DNA from: Lachnospiraceae bacterium UBA7086
GTDB taxonomy: Bacteria; Bacillota; Clostridia; Lachnospirales; Lachnospiraceae
Direction of reading: 5' to 3'
NCBI GenBank assembly: GCA_002492525.1
Contig: DKZA01000041.1
Location: 1-64,000 of the forward strand
DNA length: 64,000 nt
In this document: in pieces, positions 16,653-24,631 of the stretch
Layout of the letters: each line of letters opens with the position of its first letter
How positions within the stretch are numbered: position 1 is the first letter of the stretch
The notes under the pieces: generated by a model
Told to the model about the DNA's origin: nothing
Seen by the model: only the letters and a program-made list of their open reading frames with translations
Databases searched by the model: none
Program-made: the position numbers and the translations under genes

Positions 16653-17294
16653 ATGCAAAAAACAATGATAATAATCACAATGTTGAGTATACTTTTGCTG
16701 ACTGGGTGCGGCGACAGTATGCCGGAAGACGAACTGGTAGACAGGGGAAAGGATTCCCGGACAAAAGAGGCCGGTGAAGATCTGCAGGCCAGCAGCTTTC
16801 CTTTTCTTAATATGGAAGAGGACTATCAGAAGAAACGGGAATTTTATACATTACCGGAATTAAAAGAACAGGTGGAGGAACTTTTGGGCGACCATTACTG
16901 GCCGGAAGTGGATTTATCCAAGGAGGAGCTGGAAGAATTAACAGGGATATCGGAGGATATGTATGTGGATTTTCTGGCGGAAAAACAATCGTTAGATTCT
17001 CATATTGATACGATGATCATTATTCATGCAAGGGAAGATTATGTAGGAGCAGTGGAACAGGCAATTGAAAAATACCGCAGCAGTATTATAGAAGAGAATC
17101 AAAATTATCCGCAGAATCTGGGCAAAGCTAAGGCTTCCCGAATGGAGACCATAGATGATTATGTCTGTTTTGTACAATTAGGAGCAGATACAACCGTAGT
17201 GGCAGATAAAGGGTCTGATGCGGTGACGGCATACTGTCTGGAAGAAAATGAGCGTGCCCTTTATGTGCTGGAACAGGCGATTCTCAGACAATGA
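16653..17294 (+). CDS. DUF4358 domain lipoprotein
   Basis: This 213-residue protein begins with a signal peptide and lipobox (LLLTGC, Cys at about residue 20), so it should be anchored outside the cytoplasmic membrane. The second half fits DUF4358: MYVDFLAEKQSLDSHIDTMIIIHA, a helix beginning VGAVEQAIEKYR, then YPQNLGKAKASRMETIDDYVCFVQLG. The function is unknown; members are common in Lachnospiraceae and often sit beside MBOAT genes. The open frame extends upstream to 16515, but GGAGA precedes the ATG at 16653 and only this start gives the signal peptide. Confidence 0.82.
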   Translation: MQKTMIIITMLSILLLTGCGDSMPEDELVDRGKDSRTKEAGEDLQASSFPFLNMEEDYQKKREFYTLPELKEQVEELLGDHYWPEVDLSKEELEELTGISEDMYVDFLAEKQSLDSHIDTMIIIHAREDYVGAVEQAIEKYRSSIIEENQNYPQNLGKAKASRMETIDDYVCFVQLGADTTVVADKGSDAVTAYCLEENERALYVLEQAILRQ

Positions 17295-17420
17295 GAAAGA
17301 ATGTATATTATTTAACGTAGTAATAAGTCCAAAGTTATGATAGAATGATATGGGTAATATATCAATTCGGGAGAGTTTACGAAACGTTAATTAACAGATC
17401 ATGAGAGTAGGAGAATTGCG

Positions 17421-18482
17421 ATGAATGGATTTATTCAAATTTCAAAATATGCAGGTATGAGAAACGATCTGGCGCAGGCGGGCGGCGGCAATACTTCCGT
17501 CAAGATAGACGATCAGGTTATGCTAGTCAAGAGTTCAGGCTGTCAATTGGCTGATATGAGCATGGAAAGCGGTTACATGAAAGTGAATTACCGCTTGATT
17601 GTGGATTATTTAGAGAAACATAAGGCAGCAGGGGTGTTGACAGAAGAGGAAGGAAAAAGACTGCTTGTTCAGGCACAGATGGAAGACGGACATGCCTCCA
17701 TCGAAACATTTCTTCATGCGGTGACCGATAAATATACATTGCACTCTCATCCAACACTTGTGAATATTTTGGCGGCCAGAAAGGGCGGGATGGAAGAATT
17801 GCAAGAGCTTTTTCCGGAGGCTGTTTTTGTGCCTTATAAGAAACCCGGGGCAGCTTTGGCACAAGCCTGTTACGAAGCATGCAGAAAACGGGATCCGAAT
17901 CAAGGCGGTCAAGAGATTATTTTCTTAGAAAATCATGGTCTGGTAGTCAGTGCTGGGACACCGGAACAAGTGATTGAGAAGACGGAAGAGATATTGAAAA
18001 AGATTGCCGGTTATTTACATATTTCTAACAGGAGTTATTCCTCCGCGACCCGGATATGGGATATGTTGCTGCGAATTCCTAAATTACAGGATAAGATCGT
18101 GTATCCTACGCAAAACCAATATCTTTCATGGGAATACATAGGTGATTCCCTGATAGCACCGGGCTTGTGGAATCATGCTTTCTGTCCGGATTGTATCGTT
18201 TACGGATCTAAAAAGATGTTGTGTCTTTGTGATGATTTCAGCCGCAAAGATATTGTAGATTTTATGGATACCTATGGTGCTCCTGTACTGATCTGCTATC
18301 GTAAACATATTTATATTGTAGCGGAAAGTGTGAAAAAAGCGCAGGAAATAGAGAATGTCATGAGCTTTGGTGCTCAGGTACAGATAGAGAATCTTGGAAA
18401 AGAAATGAAATATCTGGAAGAGAGTCAACAGGATGAATTGTTAAACTGGGACAGTGAGAAATACCGCAGGATGATGAAATAG
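17421..18482 (+). CDS. Class II aldolase/adducin family protein with an extra C-terminal domain
   Basis: Residues 1 to about 205 form a class II aldolase domain with GGGNTSVKID (phosphate-binding loop), TLHSHPTLVNIL (zinc-binding His pair) and LENHGLVVSAGTPEQVIEKTEEI (second His site). Such domains cleave sugar phosphates such as fuculose- or rhamnulose-1-phosphate using zinc. The remaining ~145 residues resemble the linker of larger RhaD/YuxG-type proteins (PDCIVYGSKK) but no dehydrogenase follows. AGGAGA precedes the ATG. The next gene starts 11 bp downstream, so the product may supply the substrate of the nucleotidyltransferase. Confidence 0.85.
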   Translation: MNGFIQISKYAGMRNDLAQAGGGNTSVKIDDQVMLVKSSGCQLADMSMESGYMKVNYRLIVDYLEKHKAAGVLTEEEGKRLLVQAQMEDGHASIETFLHAVTDKYTLHSHPTLVNILAARKGGMEELQELFPEAVFVPYKKPGAALAQACYEACRKRDPNQGGQEIIFLENHGLVVSAGTPEQVIEKTEEILKKIAGYLHISNRSYSSATRIWDMLLRIPKLQDKIVYPTQNQYLSWEYIGDSLIAPGLWNHAFCPDCIVYGSKKMLCLCDDFSRKDIVDFMDTYGAPVLICYRKHIYIVAESVKKAQEIENVMSFGAQVQIENLGKEMKYLEESQQDELLNWDSEKYRRMMK

Positions 18483-18493
18483 GAGGAGCGGCC

Positions 18494-20158
18494 ATGTATG
18501 TTATCATTCCGATGACTGGTTATGGGTCCCGTTTTGTAGCGGCCGGATATAAAGAATTAAAGCCCTTTATCCCGGTCATGGGGATACCGGTGATAGAGTG
18601 GATTGTAAAGAAAATGTATCCGGCAGAGACGGAGTTTATCTTTGTGTGCCGGGAAGAACATCTCAGGCAAGACTGCGCCATGAGAAAACGCCTGATGGCG
18701 CTTGCCCCGAAAGTGAGTATTGTGGCGATAGAAGACTGGGTCAAGAAAGGGCCTGTCTATGATGTGTTGCGGGCATATCGGGAATTGAAAGCATCCCGGC
18801 AGATTGATGTGGAAATTCCTTGTATTATTAATTATTGTGATTTCTATATGACCTGGGATTTTCAAGCTTTTGCAAATATGGCACGAGAAAGGGACTGCGA
18901 TGGCAGTGTGCCTTGCTATACGGGATTTCACCCCAATCTTTTACCGCAGAAAAATTATTATGCGTCTTGTTTGACAGATGAACAGGACAATTTAGTAGAA
19001 ATACGGGAAAAATATTCTTTTGAAGAAGATAAGACTAAGGCAAAACATTCTCCGGGGGTGTATTACTTCAAAAACGGAGAAATCATGGAAAAATACTGTC
19101 AGATTCTGACAGAGCATGAGGAATGTGCTATCAACGGCGAATTTTATGCCAGTCTGCCTTATAATTTTATGGTGCAGGATGGCCTGAAAGTATGGGTGCC
19201 CACGAATGTGGAGTATTTCTGTCAGTGGGGTACGCCGGAAGATATGCAGGAATTCGTATATTGGACAAATCTGATTCGCAGCGATGGAAAAGACAGAGCA
19301 CTAAAAGATCAGGGAGCGGGAGAAGTAAAAAAAACCGTGTCAATGGGTAAGGTATTAATTCCGATGGCGGGCGCCGGAGCGCGTTTTGCCGAAGCGGGAT
19401 ATTCTGTACATAAACCGGCTATTATGACTATAGACCGCCGCGATGGGGAAGAAAAACCTATGGTAGTTTGTGCCACTGAAGATCTGCCCGGAGTCAGGGA
19501 GGATGGCAGTAATGTAATCTATGTGGATCGGACCTTCCATCAAAAAGACGGCGTGGAGGATGCCATCAGAAAATATTATCCGCAGGCACAGTTTATTACT
19601 ATTGATCATTTAACCCAGGGACAGGCCTGTACCTGTATGCTGGCAGAGGAATATCTTGACCCGGAAGAGCCTCTTTTGATAGCCGGCTGTGATAATGGTA
19701 TGGATATTGATGAGGAGGCATTTTATCGCCTGACGAAAGACAGTGATTGTATCGTGTTTACCTACCGTCATAATGAGGCGGTTTTAGCGAATCCCAATGC
19801 CTATGGCTGGATGATTGCTGACGAGGAAGGAAACATTACGGGAACTTCCATCAAAAAGGCGATTTCCGATACTCCCATGGAAGATCCGGCGGTGGTAGCC
19901 ACGTTCTGGTTTAAGAAGGCCAGTATTTTCTTAGAAGCCACGGCGAAAATGATTCAGGAAGAAGACAGGATCAATGGGGAATTTTATGTGGATCAGACAG
20001 TGAAACATGTACTGGATTTACGGTACCGGGCAAAGATTTTTGATATCGAACGCTATGTAGGCTGGGGTACTCCGGCAGACTACGAAGCTTACCAGAAAAC
20101 ATATACCTATTTTAAGGATTTCCTTCAGCGCGAAAATTTGGTATACTATACGCGATAG
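18494..20158 (+). CDS. Tandem (two-domain) sugar/polyol-phosphate nucleotidyltransferase
   Basis: This 554-residue protein is two nucleotidyltransferase (GT-A-like) domains in tandem. Domain 1 (1-270) begins MYVIIPMTGYGSRF; domain 2 (from about residue 284) begins MGKVLIPMAGAGARF. Each has a K-P pair after the nucleotide loop, an acidic metal site (INYCDF in the first, IAGCDNGMD in the second), an INGEFY motif and a WGTPxD motif near its end. This shows internal duplication followed by divergence. Such enzymes join NTP and a sugar- or polyol-phosphate to give an activated donor. Whether both domains are active, and on which substrates, cannot be told from sequence. Confidence 0.88.
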   Translation: MYVIIPMTGYGSRFVAAGYKELKPFIPVMGIPVIEWIVKKMYPAETEFIFVCREEHLRQDCAMRKRLMALAPKVSIVAIEDWVKKGPVYDVLRAYRELKASRQIDVEIPCIINYCDFYMTWDFQAFANMARERDCDGSVPCYTGFHPNLLPQKNYYASCLTDEQDNLVEIREKYSFEEDKTKAKHSPGVYYFKNGEIMEKYCQILTEHEECAINGEFYASLPYNFMVQDGLKVWVPTNVEYFCQWGTPEDMQEFVYWTNLIRSDGKDRALKDQGAGEVKKTVSMGKVLIPMAGAGARFAEAGYSVHKPAIMTIDRRDGEEKPMVVCATEDLPGVREDGSNVIYVDRTFHQKDGVEDAIRKYYPQAQFITIDHLTQGQACTCMLAEEYLDPEEPLLIAGCDNGMDIDEEAFYRLTKDSDCIVFTYRHNEAVLANPNAYGWMIADEEGNITGTSIKKAISDTPMEDPAVVATFWFKKASIFLEATAKMIQEEDRINGEFYVDQTVKHVLDLRYRAKIFDIERYVGWGTPADYEAYQKTYTYFKDFLQRENLVYYTR

Positions 20159-20163
20159 CAATG

Positions 20164-20282
20164 AGCCGTGCCACCCTGTAAGATGACAAATTGACTGCTT
20201 GCAGTCAAATTCGACAGATTACAGGGTGATAGGGCGAAGCCCGCGAACGAGGAAACCGAAGGTTTTCGAGTGTGCACGGTGC
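20164..20282. repeat. Multi-branched palindromic element inside the glycan cluster
   Basis: An outer pair (GCCGTGC 20165-20171 with GCACGGT 20274-20280) encloses three stems. These are ACCCTGTAA/TTACAGGGT (20173-20181 with 20219-20227) around a TTGACTG/CAGTCAA hairpin (20191-20208), GGGC/GCCC (20232-20242), and CGAGGAAACC paired with GGTTTTCG (20248-20268). No protein is encoded. It separates the nucleotidyltransferase gene from the fusion gene and could be an RNA processing or transcript-attenuating signal. Confidence 0.6.
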
Positions 20283-20321
20283 AGTGTGCAATGTACCCAC
20301 AAGAAAGGCATGGTCTGTTAA

Positions 20322-22430
20322 ATGTTACAGAAATTACATGCGCTTGATATGGACAAAAACTATCGGAAATTATTAAAGGCTGCCATTATTATGGGAGTCT
20401 TATTCAAGTTACTCTTAATGGGATTATTTTCTTCCGATTATCAGGATATGATGTTCATTCCTTTTGTAAAGTGTTTCTTAAGCGGGGAGAATCCTTATCA
20501 ATTTTATTATGATCATCAGCTGCTATCTTCTTTCCCTTATCCTCCTGTGATGTTGTTTGCAGAATGTATCGGGGGAATCTTTGTTACCCTTTTTTCCGGG
20601 ATGCCGGTTTTTGCCAGGAATCTGGTTTTTAAACTGCCGATTCTTCTTATGGATCTGTTGGGTCTGTATTATCTGATGCAGATATTTAAGGATAAGAGAA
20701 AATATATTCTGGTCTTATATTTTCTGTCGCCTATTGTCTTATATGCTTCTTATATGCATGGGCAGCTGGATATTATTCCTACAGTGTTTCTTGTAGGGGC
20801 AGTCTATTATCTGGCAGAAACCAATATGATGGTGGACAAACATTTGTCCAATGAGTGGAAGTTTATGATTTTTCTTACGCTTGCGCTCTCGTCTAAATTT
20901 CATATTGTGGCGGTGCTTCCCTTGTTTTTTCTCTATATCTATAAGAGAAAAGGGCGAAGAAAGGCTGTGGTCATGACAGGGCTGCCCGTTCTTGCTACGG
21001 GAGCTATCGTATTGCCATTCTGGGGAAGTGGATTTGTCAATATGGTACTGTTTAATAAAGAACAGCAGGCTATTGACAGCGTTTATCTTGACTATGGAAA
21101 TGCGCACTTATTGCTTTCCGTGTTGGTGCTGCTCTTTATATATTTTCAAGCTTTTCAAATTAATCAGATAAACAGGGATCTGTTGATCAGTATGACAGGA
21201 TTATTGTTTTCTGTGTTCCTTGCCTTTGTGCCGGCTATGCCTGCCTGGTTTATCTGGATTGTGCCGTTTTTTATGTTGTATCTTGCGGGTTTGTCTGAGA
21301 ATCGTGGAAAGATGGTTTTAGTTTACGGTGCGTTTAATTTCCTGTATCTATTATATTATGTGTGTTTCCATACAACACAGTTTGTAGATTTGTATTTTCT
21401 TGGCAGGGATTTAAGCTGTTTGAAACTGTCTGATACCATGTTAAAAAATATGGTCTTTACTTTGATGGTGGGGTTTTTCCTGATTCTGGTGATCTGTATG
21501 TATCTGTACGGTGTTAACAGTAATTCTTATTACCGCAGGAGGAATCGTCCCTTTACGATTGGTATTGCGGGAGACAGCGGTGCCGGTAAGAGCAGGCTGC
21601 TCTCCATGTTAAAGGAACTTTTATCCGAAGAACATATTCTGTGTGTGGAGGGAGACGGAGATCATAAATGGGAACGGGGAAATGTGAACTGGAACGAGAT
21701 GACACACTTAAATCCCCAGGCCAATTATCTTTACAGACAGGCGGAGGATTTACAGATACTCCGCGGCAATAATACGGTCAGGCGGGCGGATTATGATCAC
21801 GGAACGGGGACTTTTACCAACAAGAAGCGTGTGGCGCCCAAGCCTTATATTGTCATGTGCGGACTTCATTCCCTGTATCTGCCACAGATGCGGCAGGCCC
21901 TGGATATGAAGATTTATCTGGATACGGATGAGAACCTTCGGTGCCATTGGAAACTGGAGAGAGATCAGGACAGCAGAGGACATGACAGAGCAGAGGTCTT
22001 GGCACAGATTCAGGCGCGCAGGGAAGATGCACAGCGGTATATTTATCCACAGAAACAGTATGCGGATCTGGTGATTCGATATTTTGATCCGGTATTATCG
22101 ACAGGAGAAAAGCAGTCGGCAGATTATAAATCATCCTTAAGTGTGGAGTTTTTGATGGATATGGGGATTAATGCGGAACCCATGCTGGCTCTTTTGCGGG
22201 ACAAAGGCGTATCTGGCACTCTGACTTATGATGATTTGTTACACCAGAAAATATCATTCCGAGGGGAGGATCTGCAAGTGGATAAAACATTTTGGGCTGA
22301 TATGGCCAGCAGTGTAATTCCGCAGATTGAAGACCTGACAGGCGGCCATATGATCTGGGAGGATGGGGTCAACGGGGTAGTACAGTTGATGCTTTTGATG
22401 GTAATTGGCGAGATTATGAAGAAAGACTGA
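20322..22430 (+). CDS. Membrane glycosyltransferase (GT-C-like) fused to a uridine kinase-like domain
   Basis: Residues 1 to about 400 are a polytopic membrane domain of about eleven helices with features of GT-C/GT87 mannosyltransferases (acidic loop after helix 1, DYQDMMFIPFVKCFLSGENPYQFYY; then SYMHGQLDIIPTVFLVGAVYYLAE). From about residue 410 a soluble P-loop kinase follows, with GDSGAGKS at 417-424 and a following EGDGDHKWERG, as in uridine kinase/phosphoribulokinase enzymes. The last ~100 residues are not recognised. I know of no standard enzyme with this layout. A membrane-tethered nucleoside or sugar kinase feeding the transferase is a plausible reading, not shown. Confidence 0.8.
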   Translation: MLQKLHALDMDKNYRKLLKAAIIMGVLFKLLLMGLFSSDYQDMMFIPFVKCFLSGENPYQFYYDHQLLSSFPYPPVMLFAECIGGIFVTLFSGMPVFARNLVFKLPILLMDLLGLYYLMQIFKDKRKYILVLYFLSPIVLYASYMHGQLDIIPTVFLVGAVYYLAETNMMVDKHLSNEWKFMIFLTLALSSKFHIVAVLPLFFLYIYKRKGRRKAVVMTGLPVLATGAIVLPFWGSGFVNMVLFNKEQQAIDSVYLDYGNAHLLLSVLVLLFIYFQAFQINQINRDLLISMTGLLFSVFLAFVPAMPAWFIWIVPFFMLYLAGLSENRGKMVLVYGAFNFLYLLYYVCFHTTQFVDLYFLGRDLSCLKLSDTMLKNMVFTLMVGFFLILVICMYLYGVNSNSYYRRRNRPFTIGIAGDSGAGKSRLLSMLKELLSEEHILCVEGDGDHKWERGNVNWNEMTHLNPQANYLYRQAEDLQILRGNNTVRRADYDHGTGTFTNKKRVAPKPYIVMCGLHSLYLPQMRQALDMKIYLDTDENLRCHWKLERDQDSRGHDRAEVLAQIQARREDAQRYIYPQKQYADLVIRYFDPVLSTGEKQSADYKSSLSVEFLMDMGINAEPMLALLRDKGVSGTLTYDDLLHQKISFRGEDLQVDKTFWADMASSVIPQIEDLTGGHMIWEDGVNGVVQLMLLMVIGEIMKKD

Positions 22431-22468
22431 AAAAGGAGAGCACAACAGATTGTTGTACAGGGAAGAGT

Positions 22469-23167
22469 ATGTTACAGGCTGTGATATTTGATCTGGATGA
22501 TACGCTATATGATTATAAATCGTTAGACCGGGAAGCAGGCCGCAGAGTACAGGATTTGGTCTGCAAAACGTTGAATATAGATGAAGTAAAGTATCAGGAA
22601 GCATATATGTGCGGCCGCAGAGAGACAAAAGAGCAATTAGGAAATACCGGCGCCTCTCATAACAGAATATTATATTTTCAAAAAACGTTGGAACACCTGG
22701 CTTGCAAGCCGCTGCCCTTGTCTCTTCAGATGTATGAGACTTACTGGGGCACTTTTCTTAGGGAAATGAAATTGTATCCGGGGGCCCGAAAGCTTTTGGA
22801 CAGACTGCATGAGAGAGGAATCTTAGTGGGAGTCTGTACGGACCTGACGGCACATATCCAACATCGCAAACTGGAAGCATTAGGACTTTCTCAGGATATT
22901 GACTGTCTGGTAACCAGCGAGGAGGCCGGACAGGAGAAACCGGCAGCGGGGATTTTTGCTTTGTGTCTTAAGAAGCTGGCGGTAAGTCCGGCGGAAGTCT
23001 GCTTTGTGGGGGATGATTATAAAAGGGATGTGGCGGGAGCCCTGGCGGCGGGTATGCATGCGGTCTGGTTCTGCCCGGATAAAAGATTCGCGTGCAGGGA
23101 TGAGAGTATCGCGTATGATGTGGTTGCGGATCATGGACAGTTGGAGATGCTTCTGGAAAATTTATAG
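22469..23167 (+). CDS. HAD family hydrolase
   Basis: This is a 232-residue HAD phosphatase with motif I FDLDDTLYD (residues 7-15; nucleophile D8), motif II VCTD (Thr/Ser position), motif III Lys in QEKPAAGIF and motif IV FVGDDYKRDVAGALAAGM. The cap is the small helical C1 type. Its position between nucleotidyltransferase and glycosyltransferase genes suggests dephosphorylation of a pathway intermediate, as HisB/GmhB-like enzymes do in nucleotide-sugar synthesis. The substrate is not predictable. The ribosome site is weak (GGGAAGAG). Confidence 0.9.
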   Translation: MLQAVIFDLDDTLYDYKSLDREAGRRVQDLVCKTLNIDEVKYQEAYMCGRRETKEQLGNTGASHNRILYFQKTLEHLACKPLPLSLQMYETYWGTFLREMKLYPGARKLLDRLHERGILVGVCTDLTAHIQHRKLEALGLSQDIDCLVTSEEAGQEKPAAGIFALCLKKLAVSPAEVCFVGDDYKRDVAGALAAGMHAVWFCPDKRFACRDESIAYDVVADHGQLEMLLENL

Positions 23168-23263
23168 ACATATGATATAGAATTATCCCAAAAGGGAAAC
23201 CATAGATGGTTGTTATGATTATGGAGCAAAGGATTATGAGAGATTCTGGAAAGGACAGAACAT

Positions 23264-23968
23264 ATGAAGCTTTCAATCGTAGTGCCGTGTTATAATGAGG
23301 AGGAAAATATACCGCTTATTTTGGAGCGCTTTAACGAAGTGATAAAGCGGGAAGATGTGGAAGTCATTCTGGTCAACAATGGTTCCACAGATAACAGCGC
23401 ACAGGTTCTTGAGAAGCTGCTGCCAGAGTATTCTTTTGCCAAAACCACACTGGTGGAGGTAAATCAGGGATATGGATACGGCATTTTACAAGGGCTTGCC
23501 ATGAGTCAGGGGGAGTATATCGGCTGGACACATGCGGATATGCAGACAGACCCGGCGGATATTATCAAAGCGTTGGATATCATTGAACGGGAGAAGGGGC
23601 TTGTTTTTGTAAAAGGCAGCCGAAAAGGACGGCCCTTATTTGATGTATTTTTTACCGTGGGAATGAGCTGTTTTGAGACCTGTTATCTGCATAAGAAATT
23701 ATATGATATCAACGCGCAGCCTAATATTTTTCCCAAGATCTTTTATGACGGGTGGGAGGAGCCGCCGCAGGATTTTTCCCTAGATCTTTATGCTTTGTAT
23801 ATGGCCCGTAAGAAGGGATTGAAAGTGGTTCGTTTTCCGGTGCTTTTTCCTGAACGGATTCATGGAGAGTCTAAATGGAATACGGGACTTAAGGCGAAGT
23901 GGAAGTTTATCAGGAGAACCGTTGCTTTTAGCGTGAAGTTAAAAAAGAGCGGGAGATTGCACAAATAG
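23264..23968 (+). CDS. Family 2 glycosyltransferase
   Basis: This 234-residue GT-A fold enzyme starts MKLSIVVPCYNEEENI, has the NNGSTDNS nucleotide loop and the metal site THADMQTDP (D-x-Q-type, as in dolichol-phosphate mannose synthase relatives), and lacks a C-terminal membrane tail. It probably transfers a sugar from a nucleotide donor to a polyprenyl-phosphate carrier at the inner face of the membrane. That product would suit the two polytopic GT-C-like proteins encoded around it. GGAAAGGA precedes the ATG. Confidence 0.9.
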   Translation: MKLSIVVPCYNEEENIPLILERFNEVIKREDVEVILVNNGSTDNSAQVLEKLLPEYSFAKTTLVEVNQGYGYGILQGLAMSQGEYIGWTHADMQTDPADIIKALDIIEREKGLVFVKGSRKGRPLFDVFFTVGMSCFETCYLHKKLYDINAQPNIFPKIFYDGWEEPPQDFSLDLYALYMARKKGLKVVRFPVLFPERIHGESKWNTGLKAKWKFIRRTVAFSVKLKKSGRLHK

Positions 23969-24034
23969 TACAATATATGACAGTTGAAAATGAGTTTCGC
24001 AATTATCTGCATATGAGACGGAAGGGGAGGAGAA

Positions 24035-24631
24035 ATGGAATACATAGCACATAGAATAAATACGGTGGAAGAACTGCGTATGCTTCCTACGGAATATGGG
24101 GTGGAATTGGATTTAAGGGACGATTTGAACGGCAGGATTTATATTTCTCACAATCCCTTTGAGGCGGGTGAAGATTTTGAAGATTATTGTAAAGAGTATC
24201 ATCACGGGACGATGATTCTGAATATCAAGAGCGAGCGGATTGAGCATGAAGTACTGAAACTTATGGAACAATATCATATTGAGAAATATTTTTTCCTGGA
24301 TTCTTCTTTTCCGATGATCAAACTGCTGACAGATATGGGAATAAAACAGGTAGCTCTGCGATTCAGTGAATTAGAGGGACTTGACACCATTCGGAATATG
24401 GCGGGTAAGGCTGAGTGGGTCTGGGTGGATTGTTTTACAAAGGTGCCGATTGACCGGGAGAGCTTCCGGGAATTGAAATCTTTGGGTTATAAATTGTGCT
24501 TTGTATCCCCGGAACTGGAAGCGCAGGAGGATAAACTGCCTTTATACAAGCAGTATATCAAGGAGCAGGGGATCGTTTTTGATGCAATTTGTACCAAAAG
24601 TTATCATATTAAGGATTGGATGGAAGGATGA
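24035..24631 (+). CDS. Short GDPD/PLC-like TIM-barrel phosphodiesterase
   Basis: This 198-residue protein begins like a glycerophosphodiester phosphodiesterase: AHRINTVEEL (residues 5-14), then GVELDLRD (Glu/Asp metal ligands) and GRIYISHNPF (second His). Later strands (MILNIKS, YFFLDSS, VWVDCFT) fit a TIM barrel. It is shorter than most GDPD enzymes (about 240-300). It may cleave a glycerol- or polyol-phosphodiester, or act as a related lyase in the cluster's pathway. GGGGAGGAGAA precedes the ATG. Its stop overlaps the next start by 4 bases. Confidence 0.75.
   Translation: MEYIAHRINTVEELRMLPTEYGVELDLRDDLNGRIYISHNPFEAGEDFEDYCKEYHHGTMILNIKSERIEHEVLKLMEQYHIEKYFFLDSSFPMIKLLTDMGIKQVALRFSELEGLDTIRNMAGKAEWVWVDCFTKVPIDRESFRELKSLGYKLCFVSPELEAQEDKLPLYKQYIKEQGIVFDAICTKSYHIKDWMEG

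Noticed and set aside
14906..17294. A dlt operon (D-alanylation of teichoic acid)
   Set aside because: There is no dltA or dltC; the MBOAT protein and SGNH-like partner alone fit a generic O-acylation pair.
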